Source: Muscardinus avellanarius (taxonomy: Eukaryota > Chordata > Mammalia > Rodentia > Gliridae). Taken from it: a DNA stretch of 64,000 bases. Where the stretch lies: contig OY726571.1 in NCBI GenBank assembly GCA_963383645.1, positions 24,616,116-24,680,115 on the forward strand. The letters run 5' to 3'. Below the pieces are notes generated by a model, which saw only the letters and a program-made list of their open reading frames with translations, was not told the DNA's origin and did no database searches. Position 1 is the first letter of the stretch; every line of letters starts with the position of its first letter. Below, piece after piece: positions 23,820 through 34,304 of this stretch. A program made the position numbers and the translations under genes.

Positions 23820-24440
23820 AGTGTGTGACAAAGCTATATGGCGGATACATAGCTATTTATATGCCTTATGATTCATGATAATAATATATTGAATTAGTGA
23901 AGGGCTTTTGGAGGACAATAAAAATTAAGGTGTTACTAAAAAAGAAAATTCCTTTAGCTCACAACTTAAAAAATAACACCAGTTTTCCTTTAAAAGATTA
24001 TAGCTTTCTGTGTTCCCATTTGACCATTTGAATTTAATTTAGTAACAGATCCACACTATATGACAGATTGCTTGGAAGTGACTAATGATACCCTTTCTAA
24101 CACTCATTTGGCCACAGAATGCTACAGACTGCTGATGAAAGCATTTTCTGCTGCTTAGATTTTATTTTTTCTTATTAGTTAAATTTGTTCTAGCAAAATA
24201 AAGGTCATATTTTGTTAGCCAAAAGGGACGTGAAATATTTTTCAAGCCTACAGTCCCATATTTCGAAAACTTTATATTTCAAACTCTGTAATCTAATATC
24301 TTTGTTTCCAAATGGTGCCTTTAGCATACCCTTGGGTTTTCATGAGTTATCTATGAAACACATCAAATATGAACAGTTTTAGGATTTAATTAACAAGCCA
24401 AAAACATTATCTGTGGAAAAAGAAGAAATGAAAGTAGTTA
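23820..24440. other. Unique stretch, no gene seen
   Basis: Nothing recognised. Confidence 0.6.
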
Positions 24441-24640
24441 TGAGCAAGGTGTGGTGGTGCACATCTATAATGCCAGTACTTGTGAAACTGAGACAGGAGG
24501 ATCACAGGTTCAAGACTAGCCTCAGCAACTTAGCAAGGCCCTCTGAAATTTAGTGGGATTCTTGTTTCAAAAATTAAAAAAAAAAAAAGGCTGGGGCCTG
24601 TAGATCAGAAGTAAAATTCCCCAGTAGGAACAAGAGAAAG
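24441..24640 (+). repeat. Old B1-dID SINE
   Basis: Diverged dimer from 'gagcaaggtgtggtggtgca' to a degraded ID-like part; a long A-rich linker. Confidence 0.82.
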
Positions 24641-24840
24641 AAAGAAAAGAAAGATGAGATGAAAATTTCCCTCAGAAATATTTACTATATTATTTTTTTA
24701 AAAAAAGAAGGAGTTGCTCTGGATGAAAATTTTCTTGAAGACAATTTACCTAGGTAATGAAGTGATTTTGTCAAATGCCTATTTCCAGCTCTTGCAGAGA
24801 CAAAATAAAATACTGAAAATAGTCTTGCCTCCAGTGACTG
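24640..24840. other. Unique stretch
   Basis: An A/G-rich start after the SINE tail, then unassigned sequence. Confidence 0.5.
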
Positions 24841-24894
24841 ATTATGTGCTTTGGAACCTTTCTTTTGGGAGCATATTGGCCTTTTGACCGTTAT

Positions 24895-25015
24895 GAATGA
24901 AAGTAAATTTTGCCCACCTCTGTTCTTTCCTGTATCAAACGAGGATAACTATGTGTGATCTCATTAAGGTGACTGTGAGGACTTCATTTTCTCACATAAA
25001 AAGTTGGCGGCTCCT
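24895..25015 (+). repeat. MIR SINE fragment
   Basis: The core resembles a MIR: 'tgttctttcctgtatcaaac' then 'gaggataactatgtgtgatc' and 'gtgactgtgaggacttcatt' align in order with the MIR consensus zone 'cctcatctgtaaaatgagg... gttgtgagg'. It lies in a short open frame (24897-25106) that I do not take as coding. Confidence 0.5.
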
Positions 25016-25029
25016 AGGGATAAACCTAG

Positions 25030-25560
25030 AGAAACAAGACAGTGTTAGCCCTTCTGGGAGCCAGAAAACTTCCCTTCTCCACGTCTCTGCCTTGGGCACT
25101 GAATAAAACAGAAATATCCAGGAGACCCCAGCAACTCTGAGAAGCGGATTATAAGCCTGTCATTTTCCAGAAATGTCCGAGGTGCTCATTAAAGACATAC
25201 TGAATGATGAAGCATCACATCCTGTCCTGTTTAAAAATCTCATCTCCAGTCTAACTGAACATTGATGATGGTGTAAATATCTTCTTATTGCATGCAAAGA
25301 TAATTGTGAGGGTACAGGTGTCATGGATTTTGTTGGCAAGGTTTCCTTGTGACAACCCACCAGTGAACCTGTTGCTCTAAATGAAATATGATAATGAGCA
25401 CCTGACTGGGCCTTAATTATCTACTTTCCTAAAGAGCTTGACGTTTCTCTCCTGTAATGTCCTTAATTATTTAAGCTATCATTTAATACTCCTTTATTCC
25501 TTTATTCAGAGTCCTGCTGAGAACTCAAAAAAGGTGGAGATTTTATACTACATTTATGTT
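25030..25560. promoter_or_regulatory. Candidate conserved non-coding element
   Basis: Repeat-free block with paired homeodomain-type sites: 'gggccttaattatctacttt' (25409) and 'tgtccttaattatttaagct' (25458), which share ccttaattat. A basic-helix-loop-helix-type 'gagcacctgactg' lies between 'ataatgagcacctg' and the first site. Conservation was not tested. Confidence 0.3.
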
Positions 25561-25704
25561 CAATTTCTACCCTAATTTTAGTTCATTTGCTCACGTTGTA
25601 GATTTTTAAAAATTAACAAATGGAATATGTGTTATTTTCATTGTTTATACTATGACTAAATAAATCATATGTAAAACTTCAAGGAAAAGATATAAGATTG
25701 AAAA

Positions 25705-25905
25705 GACAAGGGTGGTTGCCAGATAAAGTGATATAAACCAGTAATCACAGCTACTTAAGAGGCTACGGCAGGAGGATCACAAGTTTGAGGCCTGCCTGAG
25801 AAGCTTAGTGAGACCTTGTCTCAAAATAAATAAAACAAAAAGGCCTAGGGATGTACCTCAGTGCTATCCTACCCCTGGGTTCAATCCACAGGACTGTGAG
25901 GGGGG
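25705..25905 (+). repeat. Old B1-dID SINE
   Basis: Diverged dimer with 'ggcaggaggatcacaagttt', the linker 'caaaataaataaaacaaaaa' and the ID-like 'gggttcaatccacagg'. Confidence 0.85.
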
Positions 25906-25975
25906 AAAATAGAGAAAAGGATAAGGGTAGTTCATGGCTAATGTTATTTTAAAAATCAGGACACGTAATGTGATT

Positions 25976-26185
25976 TTTTGTGTGTGTGTGTGTGTGGTAC
26001 TGGGGATTGAACCCAGGGGAATTCTCCCTCCAAGCTACACCTCCAGCCCTATTTTTTATTCTTTATTTTGAAACAGGGTCTCAATAAATTGCAGAGGGAC
26101 TCACTAAGTAGCTGAGGCTGGCCTCTAATCTGAGATCCTCCTATCTCAGCCTTCCAAGTACTGGGATTATGAGCGTGCGCACATT
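25976..26185 (-). repeat. B1-dID SINE fronted by a (TG)n tract
   Basis: A (TG)n tract at 25979-25996 sits where the tail should be. The ID-like 'ggggattgaacccaggggaa' and the B1-like 'tactgggattatgagcgtgc' follow. Confidence 0.9.
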
Positions 26186-26248
26186 ACTAGGAGACTGAGA
26201 TAGGAGGATCACGGGTTTGGTTTGAGGTCATCCTCAACAATGTAATAA
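26183..26248 (+). repeat. Short B1-like fragment, plus strand
   Basis: Sequence 'ggagactgagataggaggat' then 'tttgaggtcatcctcaacaa' is the middle of a B1 left monomer in the opposite orientation, abutting the previous SINE. It could be a rearranged or inverted-duplicated copy. Confidence 0.65.
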
Positions 26249-26249
26249 T

Positions 26250-26930
26250 TCCTATGCCTCCAGTTTTCCAAAACCAATTCTTATTTAAGACAGGAAGGGC
26301 TACAGATTTAAAGAGAGATTAATAGCAATGATTTCTGTGAAACAAGCAAAGACTTTAAAAATACTTAATCATAAATATAGTTCTATAAATTAGCATGCAT
26401 TATTAATGGTTAGTACCCAACCTGATACAACCTCCCTGATGTGAAAGATGGATCTATAAGTATCTGCAATTGGCAACATGGCTCTTTGCATATAGGCAAA
26501 CCAGAGAAAGAGGCTAAATTGCTTGTGTTCCTCTTCTAGGTCAAAACTCAATGAAAGCAGTTATGCAGACCAACCTTTTATCAGCTATAGAAGATTCCTA
26601 GCCTAATAGCCAAATCTGTGTATCTGTAAAATGTTTATTTTATTTGTACTCACTGTACAGTGCTATCTTCAGCTGCTTTTTCATTTCTTACCTTCAAGCA
26701 AGCTGAGATCTCAAGGGTCTTCCCTAAGAGTTTATTTCTTAAGAGCAGTGTACGAAAATCTCCTTTTTTCTAGTCCCAAATTGTATAACTGCAATTACTG
26801 TTTTATTTCATCCCAAATCTCTATATCCTACTTGTTTTGATTTACTAATTTGCTCATGTAGGCAAGAACAGTTAACATGAGATCTACTATTTTTGAGTTT
26901 ATTATATTTTTTGAATAAGAAAGAAGATCT
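26250..26930. other. Unique stretch, no gene seen
   Basis: Nothing recognised; the small open frame at 26631-26840 has no family resemblance. Confidence 0.6.
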
Positions 26931-26934
26931 TCCA

Positions 26935-27060
26935 ACCTAGAGAGACCATGTTTCAAATAAACAAACAACAAACAAAAAAAAAAATTACAAGAAGTCCTGG
27001 GAATGTAGCTCGGATGTAGCAAGGCCTTGGGTTCAATCTCTAGTACCACATATAAAAAAA
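26935..27060 (+). repeat. 5'-truncated B1-dID SINE
   Basis: Only the end of the B1 half (gagaccatgtttcaaataaa), the linker and the ID-like half (tgtagctcggatgtagcaag ... gggttcaatctctagtacca). Confidence 0.85.
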
Positions 27061-27132
27061 AAGTAAAGAAAGAGAAAAAAAGAAAGGAAGGGAGGGAGGG
27101 TAGAAGAAAGAGAGGGAAGGAGGGAGGAAGAA
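27050..27132. repeat. Polypurine tract (A/G)n
   Basis: About 80 bases that are almost wholly A and G on the plus strand, grading from A-rich to GGGA/GGAA units. It follows the SINE tail and probably grew from it. Confidence 0.9.
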
Positions 27133-27545
27133 TCTCTCCACAATCCCTGAGAATAGCCATAGCTTCCAACAATTTTTATTGAAATGCAAATGACATGATC
27201 ATGTTTCCCAGGTGAAAGGTGTTTCCTATTCAATTCCCAGACTCAGGTTTTTTCTCCTTACTTAAGTCCTCAATGAAACCACTTACCTGTGTAATTATGA
27301 TTATGTTTATGACAGCTTTGAGTGCAGTAATAGCTCTTTCAATGAACTTGTAGTTATATCTTCTAGGGTAGGTGAAATGTTTCAATGGAAATATATTGAT
27401 AGGACTAGAATAGAGAAATAGAAATAGACATAAAAAGTATTCAGAGAATGACATGGTGCTATTTCATTTTATATATAATTATTAATATGTTCCAATTCAA
27501 AGAAAATTTTAGCCTTGGATGCAATAAATATGTCATTCATTGCAT
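27133..27545. other. Unique stretch, no gene seen
   Basis: Nothing recognised. Confidence 0.6.
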
Positions 27546-27547
27546 TT

Positions 27548-27722
27548 TAACTTTTTTGGTGCTGGAGCTTGGTTCAGGGCATTTTACCTCTGAGCTATAC
27601 TTTCAGCTTTATTTTATTTTATTTTATTTTATTTTTTGAAACAGGGTCTTGCTAGTTTGATGAGAGTCTCACGACTTGCTGAAGTTGTCCTCAAACCTGC
27701 CATCCTCCTGTCTTAGTATAGG
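27548..27722 (-). repeat. Old B1-dID SINE, minus strand
   Basis: ID-like part (ttggttcagggcattttacc), a (TTTTA)n linker at 27609-27636, and a B1-like part ending at 'catcctcctgtcttag'. The 5' end of the element is missing. Confidence 0.85.
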
Positions 27723-27759
27723 ACAATTTTAATTATTTACTTTCAGATTAAAAGAGAGC

Positions 27760-27838
27760 TGTGTTCATGTATTTTTCTGACACTCATGTACCCCAATATG
27801 ATGTAAAACTACAATGCACCCAATTAAAAAAAAGAAAA
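27760..27838 (+). mobile_element. L1 3' end fragment
   Basis: 'catgtaccccaatatgatgt' then 'aaaactacaatgcacccaat' and an A-rich tail. The same terminal sequence is found reversed at 17622 and, diverged, at 28945 and 38825. Confidence 0.55.
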
Positions 27839-27999
27839 AAGATTCATCATTTGAAATATAGAAATATTATTTACATATTTAACAATAATACATAATTTGT
27901 CTTTGAAATTCAAATTTTACATAGATTTCTTCTGCCCTGATATCTCTTATATACTTACTAACAAAGTAATAAAATTGTGGTAATTATTAAGATGCAATG

Positions 28000-28400
28000 A
28001 GTATATGCCGAGTGCCTGCCATGCATATCTATGCGTCTTTGCTGGGCATCTGCCTATGCATATTCTGTGAGAGAGTCTACGTGCTTGTGTGGGGATCTTC
28101 AAAATTATAGCCTTTAATGTATTTTTAGAGAGTTATAAATGCTCTTTATAGGTCTTCATATTTACATATGAACTCATTTTAGTGCATTAGTGGTAATTCT
28201 CTCACATTAGAGTCACATTAGATTTAATAGAAACTAGTTGATATCCTTGACACCCAGGGAAAAGTTAAGACAAAAGCATTACTGGAATTCAAGGGCATGA
28301 TTTAGAGGGCAGTATTTGCCTTGCAGCCACGGTGTTAAAGTGCATGATCTTTGAAGTACTTGGAGCCACACGATAATTTTTTTAAAGTTCCAAGACCTTT
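28000..28400. promoter_or_regulatory. Candidate conserved non-coding element
   Basis: Repeat-free block with two octamer-like sites (atgcatatctatg at 28021 and tatgcatattctg at 28053) and several ATTA cores (gtgcattagtggtaattctc near 28180). Chosen by character only. Confidence 0.25.
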
Positions 28401-28689
28401 TCAGTAATTATATGCATTTAAAGGTCTAAATAATTCACCTCACATGGGTTTCCCATTTGTAGTAAACAAAAATGAATATAACTGTCCTAAAAAAATCTTA
28501 TTTATCTTTTCTTTCTAAATATTATTGTTGTCAGTATAACATAAGCTAAATAACTTTCATTTTACTTTGGATTGTTTTAGCCTTAAATTATAAATGAATG
28601 ATTTTATTTATTATTCTTAACACGTACTATCTTCCCTAACTTCATCCCAACCATTGCTAATTGCTAATTTTGCTAGATTATTTCTAAAG

Positions 28690-28736
<47 letters not shown>
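28690..28736. repeat. (TA)n microsatellite
   Basis: About 46 bases of pure TA. Confidence 0.96.
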
Positions 28737-28738
<2 letters not shown>

Positions 28739-28944
28739 AAAATTTCTTCACTGGATATTCTTAGTATGACAACAAAATAATTCCACATGAAAAACAATTT
28801 CCAGCTGCAAACATCAAATATTATAGAGAGAGAAAACTAGAAAAACAATTGGATAGCTTTAAGTTATGATAGTAGAACAAGAACAAATGAACTTGATCCT
28901 TTATTAAAAATAGTGAATTAAGAAGTGATTTTGACTGATTGGTG

Positions 28945-29035
28945 TAAGGCTGAGTGACGTGTGCATGTATGCCTCTACCATCCTGTACCTCATTAAGATG
29001 TATAATTTAAATGCAGCCATAAATTTAAGAAATGA
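28945..29035 (+). mobile_element. L1 3' end fragment
   Basis: 'gtgtgcatgtatgcctctac' and 'cctgtacctcattaagatgt' match, base for base over most of their length, the reverse complement of 17635-17695. This marks it as a second copy of the same L1 3' end. Confidence 0.6.
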
Positions 29036-29590
29036 GCTAAAATAATAAGATATCAGAGGAATGATATTTTATTAACAAAATTAATCGATATTAAGCAGCT
29101 TTTTTTGAATTCGTAAACTAGCTGATGATGAACGGACTATATTTTTCATATCTCATTCAGGGTGTGCTCATTCAGGGAGTGGAAGAAATTCTGAAATTCC
29201 GAAATTTGACCCTTTTGCAACTGGCTCTGCCCATTTTTAAATGAAATTGGCCTTTTTCAATAGTTTTATTACTATAGTTATGTGTTGAAATGGAAAAAAT
29301 GGATAGTCATAAGCCGAAGTATCCATATTCTTTCTCATAGTAAGATAAACCATTAAATTGTTTCTTATTGAGAATTGGAAATCTGAACATCAAGCAACAA
29401 GGTATATTGATTCAATAGATATATTTAATCTCCAAAATCATTTTTCTGCAAAATTTATTCAGTAACCTGGAAATAGAATTATGTTAATTTGTATTTAGGG
29501 ACTTGGTTTTATATTTTTCACTACTAACCTGACATTATCAATTTTGTCTTCCCCCCTGCCCACCAGTTGGACAAGCTGAATTAAGATATT
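29036..29590. other. Unique AT-rich stretch, no gene seen
   Basis: Nothing recognised. Confidence 0.6.
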
Positions 29591-29592
29591 TA

Positions 29593-29775
29593 GAGCCTGG
29601 CGTAGTAGCTTAGATCTGTAATCCCAGTACTTGGAAGACTGAGACAGGAGGATCATGGGCTTTAGGCCAGCCCTATGAGCTCCTGTTTTAAAATAATTTT
29701 GTTGAAATAAAAACGACTTGAAAGTACAGCTCAGAAGTAGAAAGATCCTGGTTCAATCCTCACAACACCCCCCAA

Positions 29776-29807
<32 letters not shown>

Positions 29808-29808
29808 A
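29593..29808 (+). repeat. Old B1-dID SINE with (AATA)n tail
   Basis: Diverged dimer from 'agcctggcgtagtagcttag' to the ID-like 'ggttcaatcctcacaaca'; the tail became (AATA)n at 29774-29808. Confidence 0.87.
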
Positions 29809-29858
29809 AGCCTAAATTTTCAAAGGATTCTTTTGAAATTTCATTTAGATTCAAATCA

Positions 29859-30053
29859 AGCCAGGCATGGTGGTGCATGCTTATAATCCCAGTACTTGGG
29901 AGGCTGAAAAAGGAGGATCCTGCATCTTTGAAACCTACCTCAGCTACTTAATGAGGCACTTAGCAATTTAATGAGACCCTGTTTCCAAATAAAATATAAA
30001 ATCTGTCTGTGAGTGTACTCTGGAGGTAGAAAACTCCTGGGTTCCATTCCTAT

Positions 30054-30058
<5 letters not shown>
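29859..30058 (+). repeat. B1-dID SINE with (CA)n tail
   Basis: Dimer from 'agccaggcatggtggtgcat' to 'gggttccattcctattaaca', running straight into a (CA)n array. Confidence 0.92.

Positions 30059-30093
<35 letters not shown>
30056..30093. repeat. (CA)n microsatellite at a SINE 3' end
   Basis: About 37 bases of CA where the SINE tail should be; the original 'taccaca' end probably seeded it. Confidence 0.95.
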
Positions 30094-30097
<4 letters not shown>

Positions 30098-30237
30098 TAA
30101 TAAGAAAATCAACATCTCAATTATCTCTTAATAATAGCTTTCATTCTCTCTGAAAATAAACAAGAATTAATTTTAAATGTATCTTATTACTAAAGCTTTC
30201 TTGGTTGTTTTTGTTTTTGTTTTTGGATTTTTTTTTC

Positions 30238-30446
30238 TTTTTTGGTAGGTCTGGGGATGGAACTCAGGGGCATTTGACCTCCGAGCTACACCCCCTGCCC
30301 TATTTTTTATTCTTTATTTTGAAACCGGGTCTCACTGAGTTGCAGAGGGCCTCACTAAGTAGCTGAGGCTGTCTGCGAACCACGATCCTCGCAGGATCAG
30401 CCTCCCGAATGCTGGGAGTACAAGCGTGCGCCACCACACCCGGCTA
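30238..30446 (-). repeat. B1-dID SINE, minus strand
   Basis: Full dimer: 'ggggatggaactcaggggca', linker, B1-like half ending 'gtgcgccaccacacccggct'. Confidence 0.94.
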
Positions 30447-30451
30447 CTACT

Positions 30452-30522
30452 ACTTTTTTGTAGTGGGGATTGAAACCAGGAACATTCTATCTCTGAGCTA
30501 CATCCTAGTACTATTTATTCAT

Positions 30523-30557
<35 letters not shown>

Positions 30558-30665
30558 TTTGAAAGGCTCTCACTAAATGTTGAGGCTGATTTTGAACATG
30601 CAATCCTCTAGTCTCAACCTCACAATTACTGGAATTACAGGTATGTGACACTGTGCCCATCTGCT
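30452..30665 (-). repeat. B1-dID SINE with (TTTA)n linker
   Basis: ID-like 'agtggggattgaaaccagga', a (TTTA)n linker at 30515-30560, and a B1-like half ending 'ctgtgcccatctg'. It lies back to back with the preceding copy, both flanked by CTACTACT sequence. Confidence 0.9.
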
Positions 30666-30669
30666 ACTA

Positions 30670-32010
30670 CTTTATTAATGATTGAAACACACAGTTAATC
30701 TATCTACTGGTTCTTAGAACATGTGAAGCAAATATTGTTTTACATGTGGAGGAGTTAATATGGATTAATTTTATATCACTGTGAATTAAATAATGGAATT
30801 AATTTAACAACAGAATAGCTACCCAAATAATGATTATATATAGATAGGTAACTACAAGTACTATCTTCTAGAGAGTTAACAGTCTTTAATTCAAATCAAA
30901 ATATTGTGTAGATTTTTACTTCTGACTATTCTGTAGTTTTCTAAAAATTCTATACTAATCTGAATAATTCCATTGGTAGAATAACTTTTAAGTGTACACA
31001 CAGTAAGTAGGGAATACATTGACCTATCAGAAAATGAATTCAAGTCGGCTTTAATTTTAAAAATTTGACTTGCCACCACAATTTTGTAAGTATAGACAAA
31101 GATCTACAAGGAAACTATTAAAACATATGTTGAGAAAATGATGAATCTGCAATGTTATATAATAATAAGGAAGGGACAGTAGATTATTATTCAAGATTCT
31201 CATGGTATTATAGATGACCCAAAAACTATGACATGCTTTTAAATATATAATGTCAGATCATAAAAGCCAAAGCAGACTCTAGATACAGAGATTAGGAGGT
31301 GAAAGGCTTTGTGGGGAATCCAGAACTTGGGCCATCTGCCTGAATGTGGCATGACTTAGAAGGTGGTGTGTGTTGTAGATGCTAAATGAAGGAATCGCAT
31401 AAACAAAGGCACACAAAGGAGAAGACAGCAAGGGGCATAGAAAGGGCGAGCACAGGTTAGTGAGGATGGTGGGAAGTGTTTAGAGATGAATGCAGACTGC
31501 CTGTGAATCCAGCAGGAGCCCGTTCTGAGCAAGCCTCTAAAGCCTCTGCATGAACTCGGGCTTTTCAAGAGCCTGCTTCCTAAATGTGTCCACACTGTCA
31601 ATATCCTCGGGTGTATCTTTCTGCTCAGTTAGAACCACAGACCTGCACTTCACAGGAGCACTATCCTTGCTGTGAAATAAAACTTAAGTGCAAAAAGCAA
31701 TTCACAACAAATGATGAATGAGACAATCAGAAACAAAATCATCTAGCCCAAATAGAGAAGGCAGAAAGAAAGAAACTCCAATCTATCTTTTAGTTACCTT
31801 TAATGGCAGGAAGAAAGGTGACTGTGTTCTGGGTCTTTTGTCTTGAAAAGTTCCATTTGTCCATATTAACTTCTGCATTCTTTCATCTGTGTTGTTTCTA
31901 TTACACGAACAGTAAATCAAACCTGAAACATTTTCACAAATGCATGCACACACAGACACATTCATATTTGGAAAATGTGTGAAAATCCCATAGAGCTTTC
32001 TCCTTTTCTG
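30670..32010. other. Unique stretch, no gene seen
   Basis: No gene recognised. The segment at about 31290-31640 is more GC-rich than its surroundings and carries an 81-codon minus-strand frame, but neither strand shows a recognisable family. It may be a very old repeat. Confidence 0.5.

Positions 32011-32013
<3 letters not shown>

Positions 32014-32054
<41 letters not shown>
32014..32054. repeat. (GT)n microsatellite
   Basis: About 41 bases of GT, abutting the tail end of a minus-strand SINE. Confidence 0.95.
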
Positions 32055-32055
<1 letters not shown>

Positions 32056-32258
32056 GTATGTGCTATTGGGGATTGAACCCAGGGGCATTCCTCCTCTGAA
32101 CTACATCCCCAGCCCTATTTTATTTTTTATTTTGAAACACGGTCTCACTAAATTGCAGAGGACCTTGCTAAGTTACTGGGGCTGGCCTTCAACCTGTGAT
32201 CCTCCTGTCGCGGCCTCTAAAATACTGGATTAGAGGCATGTGTTGTTATACCTGTCTT
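32055..32258 (-). repeat. B1-dID SINE, minus strand
   Basis: ID-like 'ttggggattgaacccagggg', linker, and B1-like half ending 'gttgttatacctgtc'. Confidence 0.9.
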
Positions 32259-32259
32259 T

Positions 32260-33475
32260 TATTTTCTTAAATATAATTTTGGTTTCTATATAGTTTTACT
32301 ACTTGGGACCACAAGTAGTAAGTTGTACTGTCCATTAATATTTTTAAGACTATTTTTATTCCAGGAAAGGAGATATGAAGATCAATACCCCCTATAGCAT
32401 TCAGAATATAACCATCAAGGTATTAGCCGTGCTGTGGCCATTTCTGTTGAAGCTAAATCACAAACGTTTTAATCTCTTATATACTATTTCTTACTTACTT
32501 TGTGTTATTTCTGAAACACTGCAACTATTTTTAAAATACGGAAACATTTATTTCTCTTTTATATCTTCTCCTATTTTAAAAAATAACTTGACATCAATTT
32601 TACCTTTCATAATTTCCCTATGAATTTATGACCTTATTGAAGTATACACGAAATTTTTTCACATGGTTTCACAGAGAAACTGTACCTCTTGCAAGTTGTC
32701 TCACTGCATTTGTAGCTGAATTAAATCATATTATCCTAGATAGGGAACACACACTTTAGAAGCAGATCCACAAATATGGAAAAGATGATATGCACCTGAG
32801 ATTTTTATTTATTTATGAAGGAGAAATCCAGCAAACAATTTTTAAAGCTAGATAATATTAGCAGCATACTTTCCATGGCTTGTGGAAGAGAGAGAAGAAA
32901 AGATGCTTATTATGACACACAACCTCCCTACCCAAAATGTGAAATTTTTTGAATTTTGAAATCTCAGCTCATCATACTCCTTATTTAGTTTAATAAAAAT
33001 AATAAACACACTTTCTACTGATATTTATAGTTCACACAAAATATTTTTCATAAAATGTGCCATTGCACTGAAGTCTGTAGGTCTCCAGGAAGAGGAATAT
33101 TTTTTAACTCTCATCTACTTGAGAGCTTTTGGCTTTGCTCTATGCTTTTTGCCTGGCTTAGTGTAATGTACTTAATGCTGTGATGTTGTCCCTGTGATTA
33201 CTAAAATGATCTTTTCCAATATTCTTGAGATTGAATCTATGTTCAACTCATAGGCTCGGCACTCTCTACAGAATGATTTATAAACCTGTCATTTTAAAAG
33301 ATAACATGGAAAATCTTTCAGTGAGGTCAACGACACTGTTACCTTTCAGTAACATAATTTCCACTATCGAAATACACTGAACGTATAATTTAAAACCTAA
33401 ATGAGTTAACTTCCATTGTTGGAAAGGTAGAGAATATAAATTTTAAAGATATAACACTCCAGATTTTAAACCACT
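32260..33475. other. Unique stretch, no gene seen
   Basis: No gene recognised. About 33060-33360 is repeat-free and balanced in composition and could hold a conserved non-coding element, but shows no specific motif array. Confidence 0.5.
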
Positions 33476-33650
33476 ACCCAGAACTAGGGGTACATGCCTG
33501 TAATCCTAATACTTGGGAGGCTAAGACAGGAGAATCACAAGTTTGAGGTCAGTGCAAGTAAGTTTGTCAGAACTTGTTTAAAAAAAAAATTAAATAGGGC
33601 TAGGAATGGAAGAATGCAACCTGGGTTCAATTCCCAGTACCGCAAAATAG
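33476..33650 (+). repeat. Old B1-dID SINE
   Basis: 'ggggtacatgcctgtaatcc' left half and ID-like 'gggttcaattcccagtaccg', with deletions in both monomers. Confidence 0.85.
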
Positions 33651-34100
33651 ATAAATCAACAAATAAAATGCTACCCCGTTTCTTCAATAAAGCACTACTA
33701 TCAAAGTGCTGAGTGGTATGCTACAAGTGATAGAATTTCAAGCAGACAGTATATTTTTTTTATCATAGAATGATTTCTTTAAGAAACGCTATGGAAAAAT
33801 TACTTCATCATTACACTGTAACATTACGAAGGAACACAGCATCTTCCCCCAACAAAGGGAACAAATACTAACATTGACTCCTTAACCTAATATGGTAATT
33901 TCCCCAAAAAAGAAAATTAGAAAGGCAGAAGTTGAGAGAAATGAAGGACATTTCACTATATAGAAAAATGAATAAATTCACTATATAGAAACATTATTTA
34001 ACTATAGAGAAAAATGAACAAATTCAGATTAGCAGATCTTAGAAATATTTCAAGTTATTGTACTAATGTGGTCTAATTCTCCAACATTTAAAGCTGGACA
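33651..34100. other. Unique stretch with a short tandem duplication
   Basis: No gene. A segment at 33951-34026 repeats the motif 'ttcactatatagaaa' with variants (see findings). Confidence 0.5.
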
Positions 34101-34104
34101 GTAG

Positions 34105-34300
34105 TCAGACATAGTGGCACACTTCCACGATTACAGTATTTGGGAGGTTGAGATGGGACTGGGACGATTGCAGGTTCACATCCAGACTCAGCAACTTAGC
34201 AAGGCTCTCTGCAACTTCGTGAAAACCTGTTTCAAAATAAAATAGGCCTAGGGATTTAACTTGAAGGCAGAATGCCCCTGATTTCAGTCCTCATCGCAAA
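34105..34300 (+). repeat. Old B1-dID SINE
   Basis: 'cagacatagtggcacacttc' left half, 'tttcaaaataaaataggcct' linker, degraded ID-like half. Confidence 0.85.
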
Positions 34301-34304
34301 TACG

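Larger units (their letters stand above)
27840..28940. other. Unique AT-rich stretch with (TA)n, no gene seen
   Basis: No gene recognised. Includes the candidate conserved block at 28000-28400 and a (TA)n run at 28691-28736. Confidence 0.55.

Noticed and set aside
31290..31640. Possible exon in GC-richer segment
   Set aside because: The minus-strand 81-codon frame has no domain and no supporting splice sites or conserved codon pattern that I can see.
31783..32088. 101-codon minus-strand frame
   Set aside because: Contains a His-Thr repeat from the GT microsatellite; the rest is not recognisable.
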